Positions 5,639 through 12,838 of a stretch of DNA of 13,271 nt are shown here, one piece after another; the stretch's first letter is position 1, and the number at the start of each line of letters is the position of its first letter. A program made the position numbers and the translations under genes. Where the stretch lies: the NCBI GenBank assembly GCA_021823635.1, contig JAKANT010000006.1:1-13271 (forward strand), written 5' to 3'. A model generated the notes under the pieces. That model did no database searches. It saw only the letters and a program-made list of their open reading frames with translations, and had not been told where the DNA came from. Source of the stretch: Pseudomonadota bacterium (GTDB taxonomy: Bacteria; Pseudomonadota; Gammaproteobacteria; Burkholderiales; Burkholderiaceae_F).

Positions 5639-7534
5639 ATGCGATCCGCTGCCCGATGCGGCCTGCGATGGGCCGCCAGTCTCTTAGCGCCGCTGGCGCT
5701 GCTCGCGTGCGCGCTGCCCGCGGCAACCGACCGCACGCCCGGCGTTCCTGCGCAGGCCCAGCGCGGCGGCGGGCCGGCACCCCAAGGCGTGGTCTCGGTG
5801 TCGCATCCGCTCGCCGCCGAGGCCGGGGCGCAGATGCTGGAAGCGGGCGGCAATGCGATCGACGCCGCCGCGGCGATCCAGTTCGCGCTCAACGTCGTCG
5901 AGCCGCAAGCGTCGGGCATCGGCGGCGGCGGTTTCATGATGATCCACCTCGCTGCCACTGGAGAGACCTTCGTCGTCGATTCGCGCGAGCGCGCGCCGGC
6001 GGCGGCCACGCCCGACATGTTCGCTCCGGGCGGCGTGCCGCTGCCGTTCGCGGTCGCATCCACGAGTGGGCTTGCGGTGGGGGTGCCGGGCACGCTCGCC
6101 GGCGTGGCCACCGCGCTGCGCAACTGGGGCACGATGTCGCTGGCGCGCACGCTGGCGCCGGCGATCGAACTGGCCGAGCGGGGGTTTCGCGTCAACCGCT
6201 TCCTCGCCGCCGACATCGCCGCCGACGGCGGGCGCACCTCGCTGCAGCCGGAGACGGCGGCGATCTTCCGTCCCGGCGGCGCGCCGCTCGCCGAAGGCGA
6301 TTGGCTGCGGCAGCCGGAACTGGCGAAGACGTTCCGGCTGATCGCCGCGCGCGGTCCTGACGTGTTCTATCGCGGCGAGATCGCGGCCGCGATCGTCGAA
6401 GCGCAGAAACGTTCCCGCACCACGCCCGCGGCCGCGGGCGTCGGACGCATGACGCTCGCCGATCTCGACGCCTACCGTGTCGCGATCCGCCAGCCGCTCG
6501 TGGGCCGCTATCGCGGCGTCACGGTGGTCGGCATGCCGCCGCCGTCCTCCGGCGGCTTGGCGCTGCTGCAGATGCTGGCGATGCTCGAGCGTTTTCCGAT
6601 CGGCGACGTCCGCCAGGGGTTCGGATTCGGAGCGCCGAACACCCTGCACGCGATGGTGGAAGCGATGCGGCTCGCATTCGCGGACCGGGCCGTCTGGATG
6701 GGCGACGAGGACTTCGTGCCCGTGCCCAAGCGCGGCCTGCTGCATCCGTCGTACGTCGCGTCCCGCGCGCAACGCATCGACCTCGCCCGCCGCATGGCCG
6801 CGCCCGCCGCGGGCGATCCGCTGCCGTTCGACGGCGGCGCGAGCAAGGGGCCGCTGCGAGAGACGGCGATTGCGGCCGATGCGCAGGAAGGGGCGCACAC
6901 GACGCATTTTTCGGTGGTCGATCGATGGGGCAACGTGGTGGCCTACACGTCGACGATCGAAAACACCTGGGGCAGCGGCATCACGGTGCCCGGCTACGGC
7001 TTCCTGCTGAACAACGAGCTCACCGATTTCAACTTCCTGCCGGTGCGCGACCCGGCCACCGGCAACCCGGGCGCAAACGACGTGGCGCCGTTCAAACGCC
7101 CGCGCTCCAGCATGGCGCCGACGATGCTGTTCAAGGACGGCCGGCCGTTCGCCGCGTTCGGCTCACCAGGCGGCCCGACGATCATCAACACGGTGCTGAA
7201 CGTGACGCTGAACCTGATCGATCACAACATGACGATCGAGCAGGCGATCGATGCGCCGCGCGTGTCGGTCACGAGCGCGGCGGGGACCGTGTCGTGCGAG
7301 GGCCCGGCCCCATTGCACACCCCGCGCATCCCGCTCGCCGCGCAGGACCATCTGCGCGCGCTCGGCCACCCGGGGCTCGGCGCGCTCGGCACCGACGGCT
7401 GCACGGCGACCATCGGTTCGGTGCAGGCGGTGATCATCGACCTGCAGACGGGCCGCCAATACGGCGGCGCCGACTGGCGGCGCGAGGGCACCGTGATCGC
7501 GCTGCCGCGGCTGCGTCCTGGCCGCGGAGCATGA
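5639..7534 (+). CDS. ggt: Gamma-glutamyltransferase, lipoprotein form
   Basis: A 631-residue member of the Ntn-hydrolase gamma-glutamyltranspeptidase family, which cleaves or transfers the gamma-glutamyl group of glutathione and related compounds. Such proteins self-cleave before a threonine; here that is T421 in TTHFSVVD, giving chains of about 420 and 211 residues. Substrate-binding residues are in place: R116 in DSRERAP, E460 and D463 in NNELTDF, S490-S491 in PRSSMAP, and G511-G512 in GSPGGP. The N-terminus has a basic stretch, a hydrophobic run and LALLAC, so Cys24 is a likely lipidation site; the enzyme would be anchored in the periplasm or outer membrane. The ATG at 5639 was chosen over an upstream TTG (5582) because it starts the signal peptide directly and the TTG overlaps the likely -35. 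No clear Shine-Dalgarno sequence is seen. Single-gene unit, convergent with the next gene. Confidence 0.93.
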   Translation: MRSAARCGLRWAASLLAPLALLACALPAATDRTPGVPAQAQRGGGPAPQGVVSVSHPLAAEAGAQMLEAGGNAIDAAAAIQFALNVVEPQASGIGGGGFMMIHLAATGETFVVDSRERAPAAATPDMFAPGGVPLPFAVASTSGLAVGVPGTLAGVATALRNWGTMSLARTLAPAIELAERGFRVNRFLAADIAADGGRTSLQPETAAIFRPGGAPLAEGDWLRQPELAKTFRLIAARGPDVFYRGEIAAAIVEAQKRSRTTPAAAGVGRMTLADLDAYRVAIRQPLVGRYRGVTVVGMPPPSSGGLALLQMLAMLERFPIGDVRQGFGFGAPNTLHAMVEAMRLAFADRAVWMGDEDFVPVPKRGLLHPSYVASRAQRIDLARRMAAPAAGDPLPFDGGASKGPLRETAIAADAQEGAHTTHFSVVDRWGNVVAYTSTIENTWGSGITVPGYGFLLNNELTDFNFLPVRDPATGNPGANDVAPFKRPRSSMAPTMLFKDGRPFAAFGSPGGPTIINTVLNVTLNLIDHNMTIEQAIDAPRVSVTSAAGTVSCEGPAPLHTPRIPLAAQDHLRALGHPGLGALGTDGCTATIGSVQAVIIDLQTGRQYGGADWRREGTVIALPRLRPGRGA

Positions 7535-7559
7535 CCCGGCGGCTCGGCGCGCGCGCCGC

Positions 7560-8162
7560 TCAGAACGGCCCGCTCGCCAGCCAGCGCTCGATCTGCGGCA
7601 GCCGGTCATGACCCCAGAACGGCTCGCCGTCGACGAAGAAAAACGGCGCCCCGAAGACGCCGCGCGCGATCGCCGCCTCCACGTGCGCCTTCAGCCTCTC
7701 CTTGATCCCGGCATCCTGGATCGCGGCGGCGAGCGCCGCCTTGTCGATGCCCAGTTCGTCGGCCAGCTCGCCGATCACCGCCGCGTCGTTGATGTTGCGG
7801 TCCTCGACAAAGTAGGCGCGAAACGCGCGGTGCACGAACGGGATCGACTTCGCCGAGCCCTGTTCCTTCAGCCACAGAGCCGCGCGCGCGGTGTTCACCG
7901 TGTTCAGAGGGAAGGTGCTCGGCAGCTTGAACGGCACGCCCAGGAAACGGGCCGAGCGCGCGAAGTCGCGCTTCGAGTATTCGCCCTTCAGCGGGATCTC
8001 GGTCAGCACGCCCTGGCCGGAGACCTTGAAGGCGGCGCCGAGCAGCATCGGCTTGTAGTCGACGCTGCGGCCGTACTTGGCCGCCAGCGCATCGATGCCG
8101 TTCAGCGCCAGGTAGGAGTAGGGAGAGGCGAAGTCGAAGTAGAACTCGATCGGGGCGGGCAT
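7560..8162 (-). CDS. 2-hydroxychromene-2-carboxylate isomerase (DsbA/GST-kappa family)
   Basis: A 200-residue protein of the thioredoxin-fold GST-kappa/HCCA-isomerase family. The N-terminal FYFDFASPYSYLAL (7-20) holds the family's catalytic serine, S13, in place of a thioredoxin cysteine. The C-terminal GVFGAPFFFVDGEPFWGHDRL (168-188) carries the cis-proline (P173) and the usual closing motif. The founding enzyme acts in naphthalene degradation with glutathione; most relatives, including this one with no aromatic genes nearby, have unknown substrates. GAAGGA lies 6 nt upstream of the ATG. It follows the methyltransferase by 51 nt and is probably the last gene of the kinase/regulator unit. Its end is 25 nt from the end of the convergent gamma-glutamyltransferase gene. 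Confidence 0.9.
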   Translation of the reverse strand: MPAPIEFYFDFASPYSYLALNGIDALAAKYGRSVDYKPMLLGAAFKVSGQGVLTEIPLKGEYSKRDFARSARFLGVPFKLPSTFPLNTVNTARAALWLKEQGSAKSIPFVHRAFRAYFVEDRNINDAAVIGELADELGIDKAALAAAIQDAGIKERLKAHVEAAIARGVFGAPFFFVDGEPFWGHDRLPQIERWLASGPF

Positions 8163-8213
8163 TGGCTTTCCTTCGAAAGGGAGCGGCCAGTGTAGCGAGC
8201 GGCGCCGGCCGCA

Positions 8214-8978
8214 TCAGGCCGGTTGGCCGAAGAACACGCGCGTCTCGTAGTCCATCGGCACGCGGCCTGCGGTCTGCGCCGCGTCGAACAGTTGCCGCAG
8301 CCGCGCCAGCATCGGTGCATACGACGGCGACCCGGCTTGCGGCATGTACGAGGCCGACTCGACGCGCGCGACCAGCGTCGGCCAGTCCACCGCGGTCGGG
8401 TTCGGCAGCACCGCCTCGCGAAAGCGCGTGTGGCCGAAGAACTCGGCCACCAGCCCGTGATGCGCGTGGCGGTGACGGATCTTTTCGTACTCGGTGCCGA
8501 ACTCGCGCAGCAGCCGCTCGTAGCCTTCGGCGAACGCCGAGCCGGTGGCGATGCGGTCGTTCCAGATCAATGCCGCGCGCGGCGGCCGCCGCAGGATGCG
8601 CAGCGCCTCGCGGCGCGCGGCGGCGGCGTCGAACCAGTGCGCCGCCTGCGCGGCGATCACCAGATCGACGCTGGCGTCGGCGAGCGTGGTCGCCTCCGCG
8701 GTGCCGGCGACGCTGCGGAAGCCCGGGTGTCCGGCGAGGAACCTGTCGCCGGCGGCGCGCATCGCCGCGTTCGGCTCCACGCCGATCACGCGGCAACCGG
8801 CTTGCAGGAAAGGCAGACAGGACAGCCCGGTGCCGCTGCCCAGATCGGCGACGAGCGCGCCCGGCGGCAGCGTCAATTCCGCGATCAGCAGCGCGGCCAG
8901 CGCGGGCGGATAGCCGGGCCGGGCCGCGGCGTAGGCGTCGGCGCGGCTGCTGAAGCGTTCGGTGGCGTCGGCCGTCAT
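8214..8978 (-). CDS. Class I SAM-dependent methyltransferase
   Basis: A 254-residue Rossmann-fold methyltransferase. Motif I is VADLGSGTG (43-51), the acidic residue ending strand 2 is E68 in VIGVEPN, and the post-II region reads AGTAEATTLADASVDLVIAAQAAHWF (91-116). The opening FSSRADAYAAARPGYP (9-24) and the HWF motif are typical of the methyltransferase type 11 group related to trans-aconitate methyltransferase. The substrate cannot be assigned. Its ATG overlaps the response regulator stop as ATGA, so it is very likely made from the same message as the two-component system. Such tight coupling is uncommon for a generic methyltransferase and suggests a link to the signal, either as output or in modifying a component. 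No strong ribosome-binding site is seen, which fits translational coupling. Confidence 0.88.
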   Translation of the reverse strand: MTADATERFSSRADAYAAARPGYPPALAALLIAELTLPPGALVADLGSGTGLSCLPFLQAGCRVIGVEPNAAMRAAGDRFLAGHPGFRSVAGTAEATTLADASVDLVIAAQAAHWFDAAAARREALRILRRPPRAALIWNDRIATGSAFAEGYERLLREFGTEYEKIRHRHAHHGLVAEFFGHTRFREAVLPNPTAVDWPTLVARVESASYMPQAGSPSYAPMLARLRQLFDAAQTAGRVPMDYETRVFFGQPA

Positions 8979-9607
8979 GCTTCGATCAAACCGTGCCGGA
9001 TCGCCAGCAGCGTCAGCTCCGCCTGGTTGGCCGCGCCCAGCTTCTGTTTGATGTTGTACAGGTGCGTGCCGACGGTGGAGGACGACAGCTTCAGGTCGTC
9101 GGCGATCTTCTGCACGCTGGCCCCGCGCGCCAGCCGGATGAACACGTCGAACTCGCGCTCCGAAAGCCTCTCCAGCGGCGAGTCGCCGCCGTCCAGCTCC
9201 GCCAGCGCCAGGCTCTGCGCCAGCGCGGCATCGATGTAGCGGCGGCCGGCGGCGACCGTGCGCACCGCCTCGAGCAGCGATTCGGGCGCACTGCGTTTCG
9301 ACAGGAACCCGAGCGCGCCGAGCTTCAACGCCCGCCGCGCGTGCTGCACGTCGTCATGGGCGGACAGCGCCAGCATGCGCGCGCGCGGGTGGCGCGCCCG
9401 GATGCGGCGCAGCGCCTCCAGTCCGCCCATGCCGGGCATCGACAGGTCGATGACGACGACGTCGTGCTCCTGCGGCGCGTAGGCGGCGCACGCCGCCTCG
9501 CCGGATTCCGCCTCGCCGGCGACGGCGACGTCGCCGGCGGCCTGCAGCAGCAGGCGGAAGCCCACCCGAACCACGGCGTGGTCGTCCACCAGCAGCACGC
9601 GGATCAC
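8975..9607 (-). CDS. NarL/LuxR-type response regulator
   Basis: A 210-residue response regulator. The receiver domain (1-118) has D8-D9, phospho-acceptor D54 in VVVIDLSMPGMGG, S82 and K104. The C-terminal LuxR helix-turn-helix (about 146-205) contains LSEREFDVFIRLARGASVQ and IADDLKLSSSTVGTHLYNIK in part. The recognition helix follows S175-S177. The start is GTG at 9607, overlapping the kinase stop as GTGA, with GGAGG just upstream; the open frame continues hundreds of codons further but only as a shadow of the kinase gene. It should be phosphorylated by the adjacent kinase and bind DNA as a dimer. The 17-bp dyad upstream of the kinase gene is the obvious candidate site. It may be related to MoxX-type regulators of methanol oxidation, but this cannot be settled by eye. 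Confidence 0.93.
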   Translation of the reverse strand: MIRVLLVDDHAVVRVGFRLLLQAAGDVAVAGEAESGEAACAAYAPQEHDVVVIDLSMPGMGGLEALRRIRARHPRARMLALSAHDDVQHARRALKLGALGFLSKRSAPESLLEAVRTVAAGRRYIDAALAQSLALAELDGGDSPLERLSEREFDVFIRLARGASVQKIADDLKLSSSTVGTHLYNIKQKLGAANQAELTLLAIRHGLIEA

Positions 9608-10941
9608 GCCGCCTCCAGCGGAATCGCGGCGGCCAGCCGCACGCCGCCGGCGGCGCGGTTGCCGACTTCGAACGTGCCGCCGAGCTGCTGCACGCGTTCG
9701 CGCAGGCCGCGCAGTCCGAAGCGGCCGGCGCGCGCCCAATCGCCCGGCAGGCCGACACCGTCGTCTTCGACCGTCACCGCCAGCCGCGCGCCGTCGGCGC
9801 GCACCGTGATCTCGACGCGGTTCGGCTTGGCGTGACGCAACGCGTTGATCAGTCCCTCCTGCACCACGCGATAGACCGTCAGCGCCGCACTGGCGCCCAG
9901 GCCGTCGGGCAGCGATTGATGCAGCAGCAGTCGCACCGCCGGGTGACGTCTTTGCCAATCGGAAACCAGGGTTTCGAGCGTGGCGGCCAGGCCGAGCGAG
10001 TCGAGCGTCAGAGGCGCCAGCCGCGGAATCAGTCCGTGCATCGCATCGTACAGCCGCGCCGCCTCGTCCGCGATCAGCCGCGCCGCTTCGGCCGCGCGCG
10101 GCTCCGCACTCTGCTCGATCGCGCGCGCCAGGCTGCGGATCGCCGTGACCGACTGCCCGAACTCGTCGTGCAGTTCGTGCGCGATCAGCCGCCGCTCCTC
10201 CTCCAGCCGCTGCTCGATCGCGCGCGCCAGTTCGCGCCGCTCCTGCAGACGCTGCTCGGCGTCGCGCGCGGCGCGCTCGGCGGCCACCTTGTCCTGAACC
10301 GCGCAGGCCATCTTGTTGAAGGCGGCACCGATCGTGCGCGCTTCTTCGCCCGCGTAGGCGGGCAGTCGGTACGCGAGGTCGCCCAGTTCGATGCGCCGCA
10401 GTGCAGCGGCGATCTGCGGAAACGGCCGCAGCGCGCGCGCGATCGACCAGAACGCGATCGCGTGCACCAGCGCCAGCGCGATGCCGCCCGCCGCCAGCAG
10501 CCGCAGCAGATCGTCCCAGCCGTCCAGGATCGCGCGCGACGGGTTCGCTTCCAGGATCAGCTGTGCGCCGTCGGCGAGCGCGAAACTCTGCGGGCGGGTG
10601 GGCGGCATCAGCAGCCGCGCGAACCATTCGGGCGCCTCGCGCCCCGCCTTGTAAGTGGACGGCGGCGAGCGGTACAGCACTTCGCCGTTGGCGGCCCGCA
10701 GCGTGATTTCGTTGGCGCGCACGCGGCCGAGTTGATTGAGGAAATGGCGCAGCGCCTCGGCCCCCGCATTGGTGTAGACCCATGCGATGCGGCCCAACAA
10801 CTGCGAAGCGACGACGTTGGCGGCGGCGATCTCCTCGCGCACGCTACGGCGTGCGTTGTCGATCTGCAGATACACGAGCGTGCCGATCAGCACGGCGCTC
10901 AAGCCGGCGACGATCAGATTCAGGTGAGTGCGCAGCTTCAC
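9604..10941 (-). CDS. Membrane sensor histidine kinase, NarX/UhpB (HisKA_3) type
   Basis: A 445-residue kinase. A first membrane helix (about 8-27) and a second (about 148-168) enclose a periplasmic domain of about 120 residues. Its EVLYRSPPSTYKAGREAPEWF stretch (87-107) recalls the LapD/MoxY N-terminal sensor domain; this is recognition from memory. Then come a HAMP linker (about 169-220), a coiled coil (214-252), and the dimerisation/phosphoacceptor region RRLIAHELHDEFGQSVTAI, where H258 of ELHD is the expected phosphorylated histidine. The ATPase domain shows QEGLINALRHA (N366), VEDDGVGLP (391-399) and GLRGLRERV (409-417). The start is GTG at 10941 with no clear ribosome-binding site. It is the first gene of a four-gene unit and is divergent from pqqA, suggesting control of PQQ synthesis or PQQ-dependent dehydrogenases; none of the latter are in the window. 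Confidence 0.92.
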   Translation of the reverse strand: MKLRTHLNLIVAGLSAVLIGTLVYLQIDNARRSVREEIAAANVVASQLLGRIAWVYTNAGAEALRHFLNQLGRVRANEITLRAANGEVLYRSPPSTYKAGREAPEWFARLLMPPTRPQSFALADGAQLILEANPSRAILDGWDDLLRLLAAGGIALALVHAIAFWSIARALRPFPQIAAALRRIELGDLAYRLPAYAGEEARTIGAAFNKMACAVQDKVAAERAARDAEQRLQERRELARAIEQRLEEERRLIAHELHDEFGQSVTAIRSLARAIEQSAEPRAAEAARLIADEAARLYDAMHGLIPRLAPLTLDSLGLAATLETLVSDWQRRHPAVRLLLHQSLPDGLGASAALTVYRVVQEGLINALRHAKPNRVEITVRADGARLAVTVEDDGVGLPGDWARAGRFGLRGLRERVQQLGGTFEVGNRAAGGVRLAAAIPLEAA

Positions 10942-10967
10942 GGCCGGCGAGCGTACACCGGGTGCGG

Positions 10968-10984
10968 CTCATGAAAATCATGAG
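10968..10984. promoter_or_regulatory. 17-bp perfect dyad between the kinase gene and pqqA
   Basis: CTCATGAAAATCATGAG has perfect 7-bp arms around AAA. It stands out against the surrounding GC-rich sequence. It lies 26 nt upstream of the kinase GTG and about 100 nt upstream of the pqqA ATG. It is a candidate binding site for the LuxR-type response regulator or another dimeric regulator; binding is inference. Confidence 0.55.
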
Positions 10985-11005
10985 GCGCGTTTCAGCGTGC
11001 GGCCA

Positions 11006-11034
11006 TTGAATCGGCGGCCGCGCTCGCCGACGAT
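11006..11034 (+). promoter_or_regulatory. Weak candidate promoter of pqqA
   Basis: TTGAAT (11006-11011) and GACGAT (11029-11034) are 17 nt apart, matching sigma-70 consensus at 4 and 3 of 6 positions. The poor -10 would suit an activator-dependent promoter. The start would fall near 11041, putting the dyad centre at about -65, a usual activator position. This is a tentative call. Confidence 0.25.
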
Positions 11035-11039
11035 GACAG

Positions 11040-11060
11040 CGGCGCCACCCTCCGGCGCCG
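11040..11060 (+). promoter_or_regulatory. Stem-loop in the pqqA leader
   Basis: CGGCGCC (11040-11046) and GGCGCCG (11054-11060) form a 7-bp stem with a 7-nt loop, 26 nt upstream of the pqqA start. No T-tract follows, so it is not a terminator. It may stabilise the 5' end of the pqqA message. Confidence 0.4.
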
Positions 11061-11086
11061 TCGCAACGACACTCGGGAGATTCGAC

Positions 11087-11161
11087 ATGGTCTGGGAAAA
11101 ACCGCAAGCAATCGACTGGCGCTTCGGCATGGAGATCACGCTGTACATCGCCAATCGCTGA
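11087..11161 (+). CDS. pqqA: PQQ precursor peptide PqqA
   Basis: A 24-residue peptide, MVWEKPQAIDWRFGMEITLY plus IANR, the substrate from which the cofactor pyrroloquinoline quinone is made. The conserved Glu and Tyr that are cross-linked to form PQQ are E16 and Y20 in the EITLY motif, and the WEKP...D.R.G.E.TLYI.NR pattern is that of PqqA throughout. GGGAG (11075-11079) lies 7 nt upstream of the ATG. It is the first gene of the pqqABCDE operon, followed at once by a strong hairpin that should make its message more abundant than that of the downstream enzymes. It is divergent from the sensor kinase gene. Identification is very secure despite its size. Confidence 0.97.
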   Translation: MVWEKPQAIDWRFGMEITLYIANR

Positions 11162-11173
11162 CGTGCCTGAGCG

Positions 11174-11215
11174 ACCGGCCGTTGGCGGGGACTTTCCGCC
11201 GGCGGCCGGTTTTTC
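11174..11215 (+). terminator. Intrinsic terminator/attenuator between pqqA and pqqB
   Basis: ACCGGCCG (11174-11181) pairs with CGGCCGGT (11203-11210). The stem continues through two G-T pairs into GGCGG/CCGCC, for about 16 base pairs with a loop of about 5 nt. It runs straight into TTTTTC. It ends 8 nt before the pqqB ATG, so readthrough must occur for pqqB-E to be expressed from the pqqA promoter. No second promoter for pqqB was evident. Confidence 0.8.
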
Positions 11216-11222
11216 TTCGCGG

Positions 11223-12143
11223 ATGCGATTGCGCGTGCTCGGGTCGGCGGCCGGTGGCGGCTTTCCGCAATGGAACTGCAACTGCCGCAACTGCGCCGGC
11301 GTGCGCGCCGGCACGCTGCGCGCGCGCGTGCGCACACAATCCTCGATCGCCGTGCGCGGCGCCGACCCGGCCGCCTGGGTGCTGGTCAACGCCTCGCCGG
11401 ACGTGCTGGCGCAGTTGCGCGCCTTCCCCGACTTTCAGCCGGCGCGCGCGCCGCGCGACAGCGCGCTCGCCGGCATCGTGCTGGTGGACGGCCAGGTCGA
11501 TCACAGCGCGGGGCTGTTCATGCTGCGCGAGGCCACGCGCCCGTGGCCGCTGTGGTGCACCGACAGCGTGTACGCCGACCTGACGCGCGGCAACCCGATC
11601 CTGACGGTGCTCGGTCACTACTGCGGCGTGCAGCGCCGGCGCATCGGGTTAGAGGGCGAACCGTTCGAGATCGCCGGCGTGCCGGGGCTGCAATGGCGCG
11701 CGTGGCCGATTGCCGGCAAGCCGGCGCCGTTTTCCCCCAACCGCGAGCGGCCGCAGCGCGGCGACAACATCGCGCTCGAGATCACCGACACCGCGACCGG
11801 CGGCACCGCCTTTTACGCGCCGGGGCTGGGCGCGATCGACGATTTGCTGTTTGCGCGCATGCAGGGCGCCGATTGCGTGCTGGTGGACGGTACCTTCTGG
11901 ACCGACGACGAGATGATCCGCCTGGGACTCGCGAACAAGACCGCGCGCGACATGGGCCATCTGCCGCAGTCGGGCGCCGGCGGCATGCTCGAGTGGCTGG
12001 CGCGGCTGCCGCGCGCGACGCGCCGCGTGCTGATCCACATCAACAACACCAACCCGATCCTGGACGAGGACTCCGGCGAGCGCCGCGAGCTCGATCGCCT
12101 CGGTGTCGAGGTCGCCTACGACGGCATGGAGATTTCACTGTGA
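11223..12143 (+). CDS. pqqB: PQQ biosynthesis protein PqqB
   Basis: A 306-residue metallo-beta-lactamase-fold protein, the normal PqqB length. It acts late in PQQ synthesis; published work links PqqB to hydroxylation of the tyrosine-derived part of the intermediate. Visible marks: MRLRVLGSAAGGGFPQWNCN at the N-terminus with the zinc-binding C19, C21 and C24 of WNCNCRNC, QVDHSAGL (91-98), GDNIALEI (180-187), GHLPQSGAGGM (245-255) and IHINNTNPIL (271-280). ATG 11223 was chosen because the family begins exactly there; the frame is open 20 codons further upstream, but that part would lie within the hairpin and is not conserved. The ribosome-binding site is poor, so expression may be low. Its stop overlaps the pqqC start. 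Confidence 0.96.
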   Translation: MRLRVLGSAAGGGFPQWNCNCRNCAGVRAGTLRARVRTQSSIAVRGADPAAWVLVNASPDVLAQLRAFPDFQPARAPRDSALAGIVLVDGQVDHSAGLFMLREATRPWPLWCTDSVYADLTRGNPILTVLGHYCGVQRRRIGLEGEPFEIAGVPGLQWRAWPIAGKPAPFSPNRERPQRGDNIALEITDTATGGTAFYAPGLGAIDDLLFARMQGADCVLVDGTFWTDDEMIRLGLANKTARDMGHLPQSGAGGMLEWLARLPRATRRVLIHINNTNPILDEDSGERRELDRLGVEVAYDGMEISL

Positions 12144-12838
12144 GCGAACCGGGCTGGAGCGAACAGGAATTCGAAGCGCGGCTGCGCGCGCTGGCGCCGC
12201 GCTACCACATCCATCACCCGTTCAACGTGATGCTCAATAGCGGCCGCGCCACGCCGGAGCAGATTCGCGGCTGGGTGGCGAACCGGTTCTACTACCAGAT
12301 CAACATTCCGATCAAGGATGCGGCGATCCTCGCCAACTGTCCCGACCGCGAGGTGCGGCGCAAGTGGGTGCAGCGCATCCTCGATCACGACGGCCACGGC
12401 GACGATGCGGGCGGCATCGAGGCCTGGCTGCGGCTGGCGCAGGCGGTGGGCCTGTCGCGCGCGCACGTCGAAAGCCTCGCCGACGTGCTGCCGGGCGTGC
12501 GTTTCGCGGTGGACGCCTATGTGAACTTCGCGCGCCGCGCACCCTGGCAGGAAGCGGTGTGCTCGTCGCTGACCGAGCTGTTCGCGCCGGAAATCCACCG
12601 CCAGCGGCTGGCCAACTGGCCGCAACACTATCCATGGATCGAGCGCGAGGGGCTGCAGTATTTCCAGAGCCGCGTCGGCCTGGCGCGGCGCGACGTCGAG
12701 CACGCACTCGCGCTGACGCTGGCGCACTTCCGTACCCGTGCCGAGCAGCAGCGCGCGCTCGACGTGCTGTCGTTCAAGCTCGACGTGCTGTGGGCGATGA
12801 ACGACGCGCTCGCGGCCGCGTACGGAGTGCGCACGTGA
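12140..12838 (+). CDS. pqqC: Pyrroloquinoline-quinone synthase PqqC
   Basis: A 232-residue protein closely following the Klebsiella PqqC pattern. PqqC is a cofactor-free oxidase that performs the final ring closure and oxidation giving PQQ, using oxygen. Recognisable segments: YHIHHPFNVMLNSG (22-35), GWVANRFYYQINIPIKDAAI (44-63), RRKWVQRILDHDG (73-85), GGIEAWLRLAQAVGLSR (91-107), LPGVRFAVDAYVNFARRAPW (117-136), CSSLTELFAPEIH (141-153), NWPQHYPWI (159-167) and FKLDVLWAM (212-220). Active-site histidines and arginines of the family fall in these blocks. The start is GTG at 12140, overlapping the pqqB stop as GTGA, with GGAG 8 nt upstream. Full length, no defects seen. Confidence 0.97.
   Translation: MSEPGWSEQEFEARLRALAPRYHIHHPFNVMLNSGRATPEQIRGWVANRFYYQINIPIKDAAILANCPDREVRRKWVQRILDHDGHGDDAGGIEAWLRLAQAVGLSRAHVESLADVLPGVRFAVDAYVNFARRAPWQEAVCSSLTELFAPEIHRQRLANWPQHYPWIEREGLQYFQSRVGLARRDVEHALALTLAHFRTRAEQQRALDVLSFKLDVLWAMNDALAAAYGVRT

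Noticed and set aside
3708..5687. 659-codon plus-strand open frame opposite liuB
   Set aside because: It lies antisense to a strongly conserved gene and has the His/Arg/Ala-rich composition of a GC-rich antisense shadow, with no recognisable domain.
3616..6237. Minus-strand frame open upstream of vapC for more than 870 codons, suggesting a giant fusion protein
   Set aside because: The upstream part is an out-of-frame shadow of vapB, liuB and the transferase gene, arginine-rich and without known domains. The TTG at 3615 overlapping the vapB stop gives a normal 133-residue VapC.
7545..7558. CGGCGCGCGCGCCG palindrome between the convergent genes as a bidirectional terminator
   Set aside because: The palindrome has no loop and no T-tract on either side; in this GC-rich sequence it may be chance.
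8223..9239. 338-codon plus-strand frame antisense to the methyltransferase and regulator genes
   Set aside because: Gln/Arg/Ala-rich antisense shadow without a domain or ribosome-binding site.
9608..10783. Minus-strand extension of the response regulator by about 390 codons, suggesting a kinase-regulator fusion
   Set aside because: The extension is the shifted frame of the kinase gene with arginine- and alanine-rich sequence. The GTG at 9607 with GGAGG and the GTGA overlap is the natural start.
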